Part shown: in pieces, positions 34,818 to 42,665 of the stretch | Position numbering within the stretch: the stretch's first letter is position 1 | Layout: each line of letters starts with the position of its first letter | Assembly (NCBI RefSeq): GCF_913057115.1 | Contig: NZ_CAJXNN010000009.1 | Coordinates: forward strand, 29,444 to 93,443 | Direction of reading: 5' to 3' | DNA length: 64,000 bases | Source: an uncultured Roseovarius sp. | Lineage (GTDB): Bacteria > Pseudomonadota > Alphaproteobacteria > Rhodobacterales > Rhodobacteraceae | Program-made: the position numbers and the translations under genes | Notes under the pieces: generated by a model | The model's database searches: none | Told to the model about the DNA's origin: nothing | What the model saw: the letters and a program-made list of their open reading frames with translations, nothing else

Positions 34818-35513
34818 ATGCGCTTCATACTGACGATCACCGCCTTCGTCGCTTTTCTATCCGGCTGCACCGAGACCGTCAGCCGCGATGACCCGGCACG
34901 CATCCTCGCCATGGGGGACTCGATGCTTGCGGTGCATGGCGCCTCCGGAAACTCGGTGTCGCACGCGGTTGAGCAGGCCTTGGGCGAGGATGTGATCGAC
35001 CGCTCTGTCATGGGTGCCAAGTATTTCTATGCCTTGCCCATTTCGGGCAGTGCGGGCCTCAACATTCGCAAACAATACGTAGAGGGTAAATGGGATTGGG
35101 TTGTTCTCAATGGCGGCGGCAATGACATTTGGATGGGCTGCGGCTGTGGCCGCTGCGACAACCGCGTCGACCGGCTGATTTCCAAGGATGGTCGGCGCGG
35201 CACGATCCCGGGATTCGTCTCGGAGCTTCGCGAAAAAGGGTCACAGGTGATCCTGCTGGGCTACCTGCGCACACCCGGCGTGATCTCACCCATCGAAGGC
35301 TGCCGGGACGAAGGCGACGAAATGGATCGCCGCATGTCACGGCTGGCCCAGTTGGATCGTGGTGTGCATTTCCTGTCGCTGGCCGATGTCGTGCCGCATG
35401 GCGACCGCTCGTATCACACGGTTGACCTGATCCACCCCTCGGCCAAGGGCAGCACCGAAATCGGCAAACGCGTTGCCGAAGTCATCCGCCGGACCGAGGC
35501 GAAGACGCGCTAA
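34818..35513 (+). CDS. SGNH/GDSL hydrolase-like lipoprotein
   Basis: This 231-residue protein has a lipoprotein signal (MRFILTITAFVAFLSGC, lipid Cys about 17). SGNH blocks follow: block I ILAMGDSMLAVHGAS with the nucleophile Ser, block III LNGGGNDIW with the Asn, and block V VDLIHPSAKG with the catalytic Asp-x2-His. An unusual cysteine-rich insert MGCGCGRCDNR follows block III. Esterase or O-acyl-hydrolase activity is expected but the substrate is unknown. ATG 34818 has GAGGACAG upstream; ATG 34800 would add six residues before the signal. Confidence 0.88.
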   Translation: MRFILTITAFVAFLSGCTETVSRDDPARILAMGDSMLAVHGASGNSVSHAVEQALGEDVIDRSVMGAKYFYALPISGSAGLNIRKQYVEGKWDWVVLNGGGNDIWMGCGCGRCDNRVDRLISKDGRRGTIPGFVSELREKGSQVILLGYLRTPGVISPIEGCRDEGDEMDRRMSRLAQLDRGVHFLSLADVVPHGDRSYHTVDLIHPSAKGSTEIGKRVAEVIRRTEAKTR

Positions 35514-35518
35514 CCGCG

Positions 35519-35567
35519 CCCAAGGATTTTCGAAAAGCCTTGGGCCAAGCGGTTTCAAAACCGCTTG
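35519..35567. repeat. Pair of palindromes after the SGNH gene
   Basis: A 26-bp near-palindrome (35519-35544, one mismatch, core TTTTCGAAAA) is followed by a 22-bp one (35546-35567, ten-bp arms CAAGCGGTTT/AAACCGCTTG). The arrangement matches the four-palindrome cluster after sdaA and lies 6 bases past the stop. Confidence 0.8.
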
Positions 35568-35645
35568 CCTGCCCAGCGATCCGAACACGGTTCACATCCT
35601 CAAGCGCCTTGCTCTAGTCTAGCGCAGAAAACACGGGGGGCGTGG

Positions 35646-36740
35646 ATGCTGCAAGGATACCGTATAGTCGAAATCGAAGGTCTCGGGCCCGGCCCCTTCG
35701 CCGCGATGATGCTGGCCGATCTGGGGGCCGAGGTGATCGTCATTCACCGCCCCGGCGGCGGCAATGCGGTGGCGGGCGAGGTCAATCTTCTGGACCGCGG
35801 CAAACGCTCGATCACGCTGGACCTCAAAGACCCCGATGACCTGCAAACCGCCCGCGCGCTCATTTCAACCGCCGACGCCCTCATCGAAGGGTTCCGCCCC
35901 GGCGTGATGGAACGTCTTGGCCTTGGCCCTGAGGTATTGCAAGCCGCCAATCCCCGGCTTGTCTATGGCCGGATGACAGGCTGGGGGCAAACGGGCCCCA
36001 AGGCGCAAACCGCTGGCCATGACCTCAATTACATCGCCTCCTCCGGCGCGCTTTGGTACGCCTCACGCCAAGGCGATATCCCACAAACGCCACCGACTCT
36101 GCTGGGCGATATCGGTGGTGGTGCGATGTATCTGGTGGCAGGCCTGCTTGCGGGGCTCCTTTCAGCGGCGCGCACCGGCAAAGGCACGGTGGTGGATGCC
36201 GCCATCGTCGATGGCTCGGCGCATATGATGGCGCTTTTGATGTCCATGGCCCCCTCAGGCAACCTGCATGAGGCGCGCGGCACAAGCCTTCTGGACGGGC
36301 CGCATTGGTCCCGGGTCTACGCTTGCGCCTGCGGCGGGCATATCAGCGTGCAATGTCTTGAACCGAAGTTCTACGCAACCTTCCTTGATCTCATGGGCCT
36401 TGCCAAGAATCCGATCTTCGCCGATCAAAACGACCCAGCGCAATGGCCCGAACAAACCGAACAGCTGGCCGCCCTTTTCGCCGAGGAAAGTGCCGCCCAT
36501 TGGGCAAGGATCTTCGACGGCTCGGACGCTTGTGTCGCCCCTGTCCTGTCGCCTTGGCAAGCGGCTGATGATCCTCACAATTCTGATCGGGAGATCTGGA
36601 CCATGTCCGACACCGGCCCACAGCCTGCCCCGGCCCCACGCTTTAATGGCCAACGCACCACCCCCGGGCCGGTCCAGAAGCGCGGCGCGGATGGTGAGGC
36701 ACTGCGCGCAGACCTCAAGGCGCGCGGCCTGTTAACCTGA
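35646..36740 (+). CDS. CaiB/BaiF CoA-transferase family protein (AMACR-like)
   Basis: This 364-residue class III CoA-transferase-fold protein resembles alpha-methylacyl-CoA racemases. Visible motifs: RIVEIEGLGPGPFAAMMLADLGAEVI, LDLKDPDD, TGWGQTGPKA with the likely histidine-bearing loop following, AGHDLNYIASSGAL (the Asp of the catalytic pair), and LLGDIGGGAMYLVAGLLAG. The NADHHD-type CoA transferase Asp motif is less clear, so racemase is favoured over transferase. ATG 35646 begins MLQGYRIVEIEG. It is apparently monocistronic. Confidence 0.88.
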   Translation: MLQGYRIVEIEGLGPGPFAAMMLADLGAEVIVIHRPGGGNAVAGEVNLLDRGKRSITLDLKDPDDLQTARALISTADALIEGFRPGVMERLGLGPEVLQAANPRLVYGRMTGWGQTGPKAQTAGHDLNYIASSGALWYASRQGDIPQTPPTLLGDIGGGAMYLVAGLLAGLLSAARTGKGTVVDAAIVDGSAHMMALLMSMAPSGNLHEARGTSLLDGPHWSRVYACACGGHISVQCLEPKFYATFLDLMGLAKNPIFADQNDPAQWPEQTEQLAALFAEESAAHWARIFDGSDACVAPVLSPWQAADDPHNSDREIWTMSDTGPQPAPAPRFNGQRTTPGPVQKRGADGEALRADLKARGLLT

Positions 36741-36758
36741 GACCATACCACCCCTGAC

Positions 36759-36791
36759 ACCGACGCAATACCGACGTTTTACCGACGCGAT
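36759..36791 (+). repeat. Three tandem 11-bp repeats with ACCGAC cores, upstream of smpB
   Basis: ACCGACGCAAT, ACCGACGTTTT and ACCGACGCGAT lie end to end (36759-36769, 36770-36780, 36781-36791). The array begins 18 bases after the CaiB/BaiF stop and ends about 122 bases before the smpB ATG. The same 11-bp phased array occurs on the minus strand at 54263-54295 upstream of pnp. Probably a regulator-binding array; the regulator is unknown. Confidence 0.85.
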
Positions 36792-36913
36792 GCAGACAGG
36801 GATTTTCGTCGTTAACCCAATGGCTTACCCCCGATTCGCGCCACCCCCCTTTCATCGCCCCGTCACAGGGTCTATCTTGGTGCTTCCGCAGCGCCGCACA
36901 GGACCAATCACCG

Positions 36914-37390
36914 ATGGCAAAACCCAAGGACAACCCGAACTACAAGGTCGTGGCCGAGAACCGCCGCGCCCGGTTCGACTATGCCATCGAAGACGATCTG
37001 GAATGCGGCATCATTCTTGAAGGGTCCGAGGTGAAATCCCTGCGCGAAGGCGGAGCCAATATCGCGGAAAGCTATGCCAACGTTGAAGATGGCGAATTGT
37101 GGTTGGTGAACTCCTACATCGCGCCCTACGAGCAGGCCAAGACCTTTGCGCACGAGGAAAAGCGCAAGCGCAAGCTGTTGGTTTCCAAGAAGGAATTGGC
37201 GAACCTGTGGAACGCGACACAGCGGAAAGGCATGACGCTGGTGCCGCTCGTTCTCTACTTTAATCACAAGGGCATCGCCAAACTGAAGATCGGGATCGCC
37301 AAGGGCAAAAAGGCCCACGACAAACGCGAAACCGCCGCCAAGCGCGATTGGAATCGTCAGAAACAGCGCCTGCTGAAAGACCACGGATAG
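36914..37390 (+). CDS. smpB: SsrA-binding protein SmpB
   Basis: This 158-residue partner of tmRNA rescues stalled ribosomes. Motifs: [34 protein letters not shown] (as ARFDY and [10 protein letters not shown]), [28 protein letters not shown], and the C-terminal basic tail [26 protein letters not shown]. The length is typical. The start is ATG 36914. A tandem ACCGAC array lies upstream. Confidence 0.97.
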   Translation: MAKPKDNPNYKVVAENRRARFDYAIEDDLECGIILEGSEVKSLREGGANIAESYANVEDGELWLVNSYIAPYEQAKTFAHEEKRKRKLLVSKKELANLWNATQRKGMTLVPLVLYFNHKGIAKLKIGIAKGKKAHDKRETAAKRDWNRQKQRLLKDHG

Positions 37391-37472
37391 GGGAAGCGAA
37401 ACGGCGAAATTCCCCTTATTTTCCATGCCTATCCCCATAGGCTGGCCTGGTGTTTGGACGAAGGGGAATACC

Positions 37473-37754
37473 ATGGAACTTATCATCAGCCTGATCGCGG
37501 GCGCCGTGGGCGGTAACGTCGCTGGCGGCATCTTCAAGAACATCAACCTTGGCCTTCTGGGCAACTCCATCGCCGGCATCATCGGCGGCGGCTTGGGTGG
37601 GCAGATCCTATCCATGCTGGGCGCGGGTGGCGTTGCCGAAGCAGCGGGCGGAGCCGATATTGGCGCGATCATTGGCCAAGTCGCCTCGGGCGGCGTCGGT
37701 GGCGGCGTTGTGTTGGCCATTGTTGGCATAGCCAAGAAATTGATGGCGAAATAA
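37473..37754 (+). CDS. Small glycine-rich membrane protein, unknown function
   Basis: This 93-residue protein is dominated by Gly/Ala/Ile (LIAGAVGGNVAGGIF, SIAGIIGGGLGGQILSMLGAGG, GQVASGGVGGGVVLAIVGIAKK) and could form two or three membrane segments. It resembles short GlsB/YeaQ-type or uncharacterised alphaproteobacterial membrane proteins, but I cannot assign a family. ATG 37473 is preceded by AGGGGAA. It lies 82 bases after smpB and 89 before sseA. Confidence 0.75.
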   Translation: MELIISLIAGAVGGNVAGGIFKNINLGLLGNSIAGIIGGGLGGQILSMLGAGGVAEAAGGADIGAIIGQVASGGVGGGVVLAIVGIAKKLMAK

Positions 37755-37843
37755 GTCCGAAGGGGGCGCGGCAAGCGGCGCTCGCCCTTGCCCTTCTCGC
37801 CCCCGCAGGGTAGGCAGATAGCGTCCGCAAACCGGGGGCGCCC

Positions 37844-38701
37844 ATGGCACTTGATGACCCAAAAACACTCGTTTCAACCGACTGGCTGGCAAACCACCTG
37901 AAAGACCCCGACCTTCGGGTTCTGGATGGCACCTGGTTCATGCCCTCCGAGGGCCGGAATGCAAAAGCCGAATATGCGCAAGCCCATATCCCAGGCGCCC
38001 GGTTCTTCGACATTGACGATATTTCCGACAACCGCTCGGAGTTGCCGCACATGGCTCCGCCCGTCGAAAAGTTCATGTCGCGCATGCGCGCCATGGGCGT
38101 GGGCGACGGTCATCAGGTGGTTGTCTACGATGCGCACGGTCTGTTTTCGGCGGCGCGTGTATGGTGGCTCTTCCGCCTTATGGGGCAAGAGAACATCGCG
38201 GTGCTGGATGGCGGATTGCCCAAGTGGCAAGCCGAAGGTCGCCCGACCGAGGATATGCCCCCCATCGTGCGAGACAGGCACATGACCGTACGACGCCAAA
38301 ACCAAATGGTAAAAGACGTGACGCAAGTTTCTGCGGCCTCCAAACTGGGGGATTACGAGATCCTTGATGCGCGTTCCCCCGGGCGCTTCCGTGGCGATGA
38401 TCCCGAACCCCGCGAAGGCCTGCGCAGCGGCCACATTCCTCGGTCCAAGAACGTGTACTACCGCGACCTGCTGAATGAGGACGGGACAATGAAAACGCCC
38501 GACGACCTGCGAACCACATTGCATTCGGCAGGGGTGGATATGGGCAAACCCGCGATCACAAGCTGCGGCTCGGGCGTGACCGCGGCAATCATAAATCTTG
38601 CGCTTGAACGTGTCGGCAAGACCGACCACGCGCTTTATGACGGATCATGGACAGAATGGGGCGCTTTCCCCACCGTGCCCGTCGCCACCGGAGAGAACTG
38701 A
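37844..38701 (+). CDS. sseA: 3-mercaptopyruvate sulfurtransferase (rhodanese, two-domain)
   Basis: This 285-residue protein has two rhodanese domains. The first includes VSTDWLANHLKDPDLRVLDGTW and GARFFDIDDISD; the second carries the active-site loop ITSCGSGVTAAI. The CGSGVTA loop is typical of mercaptopyruvate sulfurtransferase, as opposed to the CRxGx[R/T] loop of thiosulfate enzymes. Its stop TGA shares a base with the ATG of the downstream aminotransferase, coupling cysteine-sulfur chemistry to transamination. Confidence 0.94.
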   Translation: MALDDPKTLVSTDWLANHLKDPDLRVLDGTWFMPSEGRNAKAEYAQAHIPGARFFDIDDISDNRSELPHMAPPVEKFMSRMRAMGVGDGHQVVVYDAHGLFSAARVWWLFRLMGQENIAVLDGGLPKWQAEGRPTEDMPPIVRDRHMTVRRQNQMVKDVTQVSAASKLGDYEILDARSPGRFRGDDPEPREGLRSGHIPRSKNVYYRDLLNEDGTMKTPDDLRTTLHSAGVDMGKPAITSCGSGVTAAIINLALERVGKTDHALYDGSWTEWGAFPTVPVATGEN

Positions 38702-39885
38702 TGTTCGAACACCTGAAGGAACAACCCAAAGACAAGATCCTTGCCCTGATGCAGGCCTTCAAGGACGATCCGCGTGAGACCAAGATCGACCTTGGCGTTG
38801 GAGTCTACCGCAACGCTGAGGGCGTCACCCCGATCATGCGCGCCGTCAAAGAGGCCGAGCGCCGCTGGTGGGACGAGGAAACAACCAAGGCCTACACCGG
38901 CCTTGCCGGTGATCCGGCCTTTTCCGACGCAATGATCGGCCTTGTTCTGGGCGACAGCGTTTCGCGTGGTCAGGTCTCGGCCGTGGCAACCCCCGGCGGG
39001 ACAGGCGCAGTTCGCCAGGCGTTTGAACTAGTTCGCATGGCAAACCCTGAGGCACGCGTATTCGTGTCAGACCCGACATGGCCCAATCACCTAAGTATTC
39101 TGAAGTTCTTGGGCATGGAAACCATCATGTACCGCTATTTCGACAACGCCTCCGGCGGTGTCGATTTTGGCGGGATGATGGAAGACCTCGGGCAAGTGCG
39201 CAAAGGTGACGTGGTTCTACTGCATGGTTGCTGTCACAATCCGACTGGCGCCAACCTGAATATGGTTGAGTTCAAGGCCGTGATCGACCTGATGAACAAT
39301 AAGGGCGCGGTCCCGATGATCGATATCGCCTACCAAGGGTTTGGCGACGGTCTGGACGAAGACGCAGCGGCGACTCGCGCGGTCGCGTCAAGCTGTCCTG
39401 AAACACTTATTGCAGCCAGTTGCTCCAAGAACTTCGGGATCTACCGCGAACGCACCGGCCTTTTGATGGCCGTAGCGCAGGACAAAAACCTGCAAGCGGT
39501 GGCGCAAGGCAACCTTGCCTATCTCAACCGCCAGAACTTTTCTTTCCCGCCTGATCACGGCGCACGCCTGGTCAGTATCGTGTTGAACGATGATGGCCTG
39601 CGCGCGGACTGGCAAGCGGAGCTTGAAGAAGTGCGAACCGGGATGCTTGCCCTGCGCACGCAGTTGGCCGATGAGCTTCAGAAGCTTTCGGGATCTGACA
39701 GGTTTGGGTTTCTTGCACAGCACCGCGGCATGTTTTCGCGCCTTGGGGCCGCACCTGACAAGGTTGAGAAACTCAGGGCCGATCACGGTATTTACATGGT
39801 TGGCGACTCGCGGCTCAACATCGCCGGGTTGAACAAGGACACGGTTCCAGTATTGGCCAAGGCCGTAATCGACGTAGGAATTTGA
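38701..39885 (+). CDS. Aromatic amino acid / aspartate aminotransferase (class I, TyrB-like)
   Basis: This 394-residue PLP enzyme of the aspartate/tyrosine aminotransferase (Ib/Ia TyrB-AspC) type starts MFEHLKEQPKDKILALMQAF. Motifs: DLGVGVYRNAEGVTP, TPGGTGAVRQAFE, the HGCCHNPTGANL loop, the PLP-phosphate segment MIDIAYQGFGDG, the PLP lysine in AASCSKNFGIYRERTG, and MVGDSRLNIAGL at the C-terminus (substrate Arg region). With the adjacent sulfurtransferase it may transaminate cysteine to mercaptopyruvate; this is inference. Confidence 0.93.
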   Translation: MFEHLKEQPKDKILALMQAFKDDPRETKIDLGVGVYRNAEGVTPIMRAVKEAERRWWDEETTKAYTGLAGDPAFSDAMIGLVLGDSVSRGQVSAVATPGGTGAVRQAFELVRMANPEARVFVSDPTWPNHLSILKFLGMETIMYRYFDNASGGVDFGGMMEDLGQVRKGDVVLLHGCCHNPTGANLNMVEFKAVIDLMNNKGAVPMIDIAYQGFGDGLDEDAAATRAVASSCPETLIAASCSKNFGIYRERTGLLMAVAQDKNLQAVAQGNLAYLNRQNFSFPPDHGARLVSIVLNDDGLRADWQAELEEVRTGMLALRTQLADELQKLSGSDRFGFLAQHRGMFSRLGAAPDKVEKLRADHGIYMVGDSRLNIAGLNKDTVPVLAKAVIDVGI

Positions 39886-39904
39886 TCAGGGCGGTCGCCT
39901 GCTA

Positions 39905-40516
39905 TCAGACGACTGCACCGCGCGAATGCGTGTCCTTCTGCGTCCTGCCTTGACGCTGGGCTTTCTGCTGAGGCGCAATCGTATCGCAGAAGACACGGTG
40001 CAGCAGGCGCACTTCGTGCAAGCCGCCGCTGATCAAGATGACGGGCCAGTTTCGGCCCTTCACGCGAAGACACAATTTCGCACTGTCTCTGTCGATGCCG
40101 GGCCTTTGGACATAGACGCTTTGAATGTCTTTGTTGTCGATTCGGTAGTCAATGCGCGTGGTACCGTTCAGATTGATCTTGGTTACTGAAACTTGGCCTT
40201 TGTTCGTATCTAGAGACATCTGTCTGCGAAACCCGCGCGAACCGTAGGCGTAGATCAACAGGCCTACGGCCGAACACATCGCGGATGCGATCAGAACCGA
40301 TGCCTCGGGCAAAACACCGGCCATCGTCACTATGGCCACCAAGAAGAAAACGGGGCCGACGGTTAGGATGATTCCAACCGAGCGCAAAGCGATTTCAGTG
40401 ATTGCCTCGGCCCTGAATCGTTCAAGCCGCTCCTTCGCAATGAACCCACCTTTTATTGGTGAGAAGCTGTAAGAGCTAAGCTGTGTCTCTCCTTGTGATT
40501 TGAACACTTTGTTCAC
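39905..40516 (-). CDS. Hypothetical two-helix membrane protein
   Basis: This protein of about 203 residues has two adjacent membrane helices (ITEIALRSVGIILTVGPVFFL and VLIASAMCSAVGLLIYAYGS). The following domain of about 110 residues has beta-rich character (GQVSVTKINLNGTTRIDYRI; PVILISGGLHEVRLLHRVFC), reminiscent of bacterial PH-like domains. No family is recognised. I chose GTG 40516 (NKVFKSQGETQLSSYSF) because GGGGAAG lies just upstream; ATG 40564 or 40591 is also in frame. It converges with the aminotransferase gene. Confidence 0.72.
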   Translation of the reverse strand: MNKVFKSQGETQLSSYSFSPIKGGFIAKERLERFRAEAITEIALRSVGIILTVGPVFFLVAIVTMAGVLPEASVLIASAMCSAVGLLIYAYGSRGFRRQMSLDTNKGQVSVTKINLNGTTRIDYRIDNKDIQSVYVQRPGIDRDSAKLCLRVKGRNWPVILISGGLHEVRLLHRVFCDTIAPQQKAQRQGRTQKDTHSRGAVV

Positions 40517-40630
40517 GGCACTTCCCCGTTTGACATCCCCACACCGAGACTCAGGGTTAATCATGTCGAGATTAGGACATTGGCCGCGCAATTTAACGGC
40601 CTTCGTTTTTGCAAGTCGGGAAAACGCGCA

Positions 40631-41251
40631 CTACTTGGCGCCGTAGCGCGCCATGAACATCTTTACCGCGCCGTCAATGATATGTGCGACATCGGCCTCG
40701 GGGAACTCATTCTGTAGTCCGCAAAGCTTACGCACGAAAAGGTCGCTCTTGCAGAGTTCGGCAAATTGATTCACCGCCAATTCGTAGTCATCTATCTGCA
40801 GCTCGCCTTTGTCAGCATAGAATTTCAAAACCGGGATCATTCGCTCACGCACAAGCGCGGGACCGGAGTTATAGAAGCGTTTGCCAAGGTCCGGAAAACG
40901 ATGCGATTCTGAAATGCAGATGCGAAACACCTGTGCACCGAAGTCAGAAAGGAAAAAGCCAACAAGATGTCGCGCTGCGGCGGCAAGGTTTACTTCGACT
41001 GGTGCGCCGATATCAATCTCGGCAATCGCACCATCGGCCTGCCGATTGCATTCCGCTTTGGCCACCTCGGAGAACAATAAGCGCTTGTCGGGGAAATAGC
41101 TGTATAAAGTGGCCTTAGAGACACCCGCCGCCTTGGCGATGTCGTCCACGCTGGCCCCTTCGAAGCCATCGCGCATGAAAACCTCGCGCGCGCCATTAAG
41201 GACTTGTTCGAACTTTCGGCCTTTTTTGATTTCTGCGGACTCTGCCGTCAT
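40631..41251 (-). CDS. TetR/AcrR family transcriptional regulator
   Basis: This 206-residue repressor has an N-terminal HTH (REVFMRDGFEGASVDDIAKAAGVSKATLYSYFPDKRLLF). Its C-terminal ligand domain contains ICISESHRFPDLGKRFYNSGP, typical of AefR-like TetR proteins that control efflux or membrane stress genes. ATG 41251 has GGGAGGG upstream. It lies 91 bases downstream of a 50-residue exported-protein gene on the same strand; the three TAAAC-type palindromes upstream of that gene are its probable operators. Confidence 0.92.
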   Translation of the reverse strand: MTAESAEIKKGRKFEQVLNGAREVFMRDGFEGASVDDIAKAAGVSKATLYSYFPDKRLLFSEVAKAECNRQADGAIAEIDIGAPVEVNLAAAARHLVGFFLSDFGAQVFRICISESHRFPDLGKRFYNSGPALVRERMIPVLKFYADKGELQIDDYELAVNQFAELCKSDLFVRKLCGLQNEFPEADVAHIIDGAVKMFMARYGAK

Positions 41252-41342
41252 ACGGACCCTCCCCCGAGCCGACACAGTCTATTCGGCTCAAGGGGTTATC
41301 CGCAAGCCTGCCTTTGGGGAACAAGGAAAGGAGTTCAACAGA

Positions 41343-41495
41343 TTATTTTGAGAGTCCGCTGTCGCTTTGGGTCACTGGTGCCGGTGCAGGTTCAGGAAAC
41401 GACAAGGTCGGTGTCAGTGTGGAGGTATCAATGCTCATTGCCGAAGCGGGAGCGGCCAGAGACAGGAACCCCAGGGCGATACAAAGGATTTTCAT
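41343..41495 (-). CDS. 50-residue exported protein upstream of TetR
   Basis: This short gene encodes a 50-residue product starting MKILCIALGFLSLAAPASAMS. That is a signal peptide of about 19 residues, followed by about 30 residues rich in Thr, Pro and Ala (TPTLSFPEPAPAPVTQSDSG). A good ribosome-binding site, GGAGAAG, lies 5 bases before ATG 41495. No family is recognised. It sits between the TetR gene and three palindromic sites, so it is probably repressed with, or by, TetR. The codon use and signal peptide make a real gene likely although it is small. Confidence 0.72.
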   Translation of the reverse strand: MKILCIALGFLSLAAPASAMSIDTSTLTPTLSFPEPAPAPVTQSDSGLSK

Positions 41496-41509
41496 TTCAC
41501 TTCTCCATC

Positions 41510-41525
41510 TAAACCGTTTGGTTTA
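41510..41525. promoter_or_regulatory. Putative TetR operator 1
   Basis: TAAACCGTTTGGTTTA, a perfect 16-bp palindrome with 6-bp arms. It is 15 bases upstream of the 50-residue gene's start and is one of three related sites. Confidence 0.6.
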
Positions 41526-41532
41526 GATAAAA

Positions 41533-41548
41533 TAAACCGATTAGTTTA
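41533..41548. promoter_or_regulatory. Putative TetR operator 2
   Basis: TAAACCGATTAGTTTA, the same half-site with one mismatch, 23 bp centre-to-centre from site 1. Confidence 0.55.
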
Positions 41549-41564
41549 GTTTGCAAGCGTTTTC

Positions 41565-41580
41565 TAAACCCAATAGTTCA
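41565..41580. promoter_or_regulatory. Putative TetR operator 3 (degenerate)
   Basis: TAAACCCAATAGTTCA, a weaker copy of the same pattern, 32 bp further on. It lies between the two divergent genes, 63 bases before mbfA. Confidence 0.35.
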
Positions 41581-41616
41581 TTTTTGAGGCTTGCAAAGGA
41601 AGCCGAAGGTCGTATT

Positions 41617-41631
41617 TTAGAATCATTCTAA
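41617..41631. promoter_or_regulatory. Irr-type iron-control box overlapping the mbfA ribosome-binding site
   Basis: TTAGAATCATTCTAA is a perfect 7-1-7 inverted repeat matching the TTTAGAA-N3-TTCTAAA pattern of alphaproteobacterial Irr (ICE) sites. Its 3' end overlaps the AAGGAG ribosome-binding site of mbfA. Irr bound here would block mbfA under low iron. Confidence 0.7.
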
Positions 41632-41642
41632 GGAGTGTGATC

Positions 41643-42620
41643 ATGATACCAGGTGTTTCCGCACGCCGCCGCTTCTCCGACCTCAGCGAACAAGAAATTC
41701 TTGCTCTTGCCATTTCATCGGAAGAAGACGACGCGAGAATCTATCGAAGCTATGCCGAGCGCCTGCGCGTGGATTATCCTGATACGGCCAAGGTTTTTGA
41801 CGGTATGGCCGAAGAGGAAGACGGCCATCGGCAATCCTTGATTGATCTGCACAAAGTGCGCTTTGGCGACGTCATACCGCTCATTCGGCGCGAGCATGTT
41901 GCAGGGTTTTACGCTAGGCGGCCCATCTGGCTTGTGGAGAACCTTGGCATTGAACGCATCCGCGCCGAGGCCGAGATGATGGAACGCGACGCCGAGGCCT
42001 TCTATATAAGAGCCGCGCAACGCACGAGCGACGCGGAAACCCGGAAACTTCTGGGCAGTCTCGCCGCCGCCGAGGCAGGCCACCAAGACCGCGCCGGTGA
42101 GCTTGAAAAAGAGCATCTGGACGAGGAGGCCCGCGATACCGAGGCCGAAGTTTCCAAGCGTCAGTTCGTACTGACGTGGGTACAACCCGGCCTGGCGGGC
42201 CTGATGGATGGCTCGGTATCGACCCTTGCGCCGATCTTTGCCACGGCCTTTGCCACGCAAGATACCTGGACAACATTCCTTGTGGGTCTTGCCGCCTCGG
42301 TGGGCGCGGGTATTTCCATGGGCTTCACCGAAGCGGCCAGTGACGACGGGGAGCTTTCAGGCCGCGGCAGCCCGATCAAGCGCGGCTTTGCCTCGGGGAT
42401 CATGACCACGGTCGGCGGTTTGGGCCACGCCCTGCCTTACCTCATCCCGGATTTCTGGACAGCCACAGTCATCGCGATCATCGTGGTGTTCGTCGAACTC
42501 TGGGCGATCGCATGGATTCAGAACAGATACATGGAAACCCCCTTCTTCCGGGCAGCGTTTCAGGTGGTTTTGGGCGGTGCGCTTGTCTTTGCCGCGGGGG
42601 TTTTGATCGGCAGTGGATAG
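41643..42620 (+). CDS. mbfA: Membrane-bound ferritin MbfA, iron exporter
   Basis: This 325-residue protein has an N-terminal ferritin/erythrin-like domain with diiron-type motifs (SSEEDDARIYRSYAERL; FDGMAEEEDGHRQSL; EAEMMERDAEAFYIRAAQ; AAAEAGHQDRAGELE). A C-terminal VIT1/CCC1-like membrane domain of about four to five helices starts VQPGLAGLMDGSVSTLAPIFA. This is the architecture of MbfA, an Irr-repressed iron exporter in Bradyrhizobium and Agrobacterium that protects against iron and H2O2 stress. ATG 41643 is 7 bases from AAGGAG. The Irr-like palindrome at the ribosome-binding site supports the assignment. Confidence 0.93.
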   Translation: MIPGVSARRRFSDLSEQEILALAISSEEDDARIYRSYAERLRVDYPDTAKVFDGMAEEEDGHRQSLIDLHKVRFGDVIPLIRREHVAGFYARRPIWLVENLGIERIRAEAEMMERDAEAFYIRAAQRTSDAETRKLLGSLAAAEAGHQDRAGELEKEHLDEEARDTEAEVSKRQFVLTWVQPGLAGLMDGSVSTLAPIFATAFATQDTWTTFLVGLAASVGAGISMGFTEAASDDGELSGRGSPIKRGFASGIMTTVGGLGHALPYLIPDFWTATVIAIIVVFVELWAIAWIQNRYMETPFFRAAFQVVLGGALVFAAGVLIGSG

Positions 42621-42665
42621 CATCCGGCGTTTCATCCAGCAAAAACGGGTGATAACAAGCGCTAG

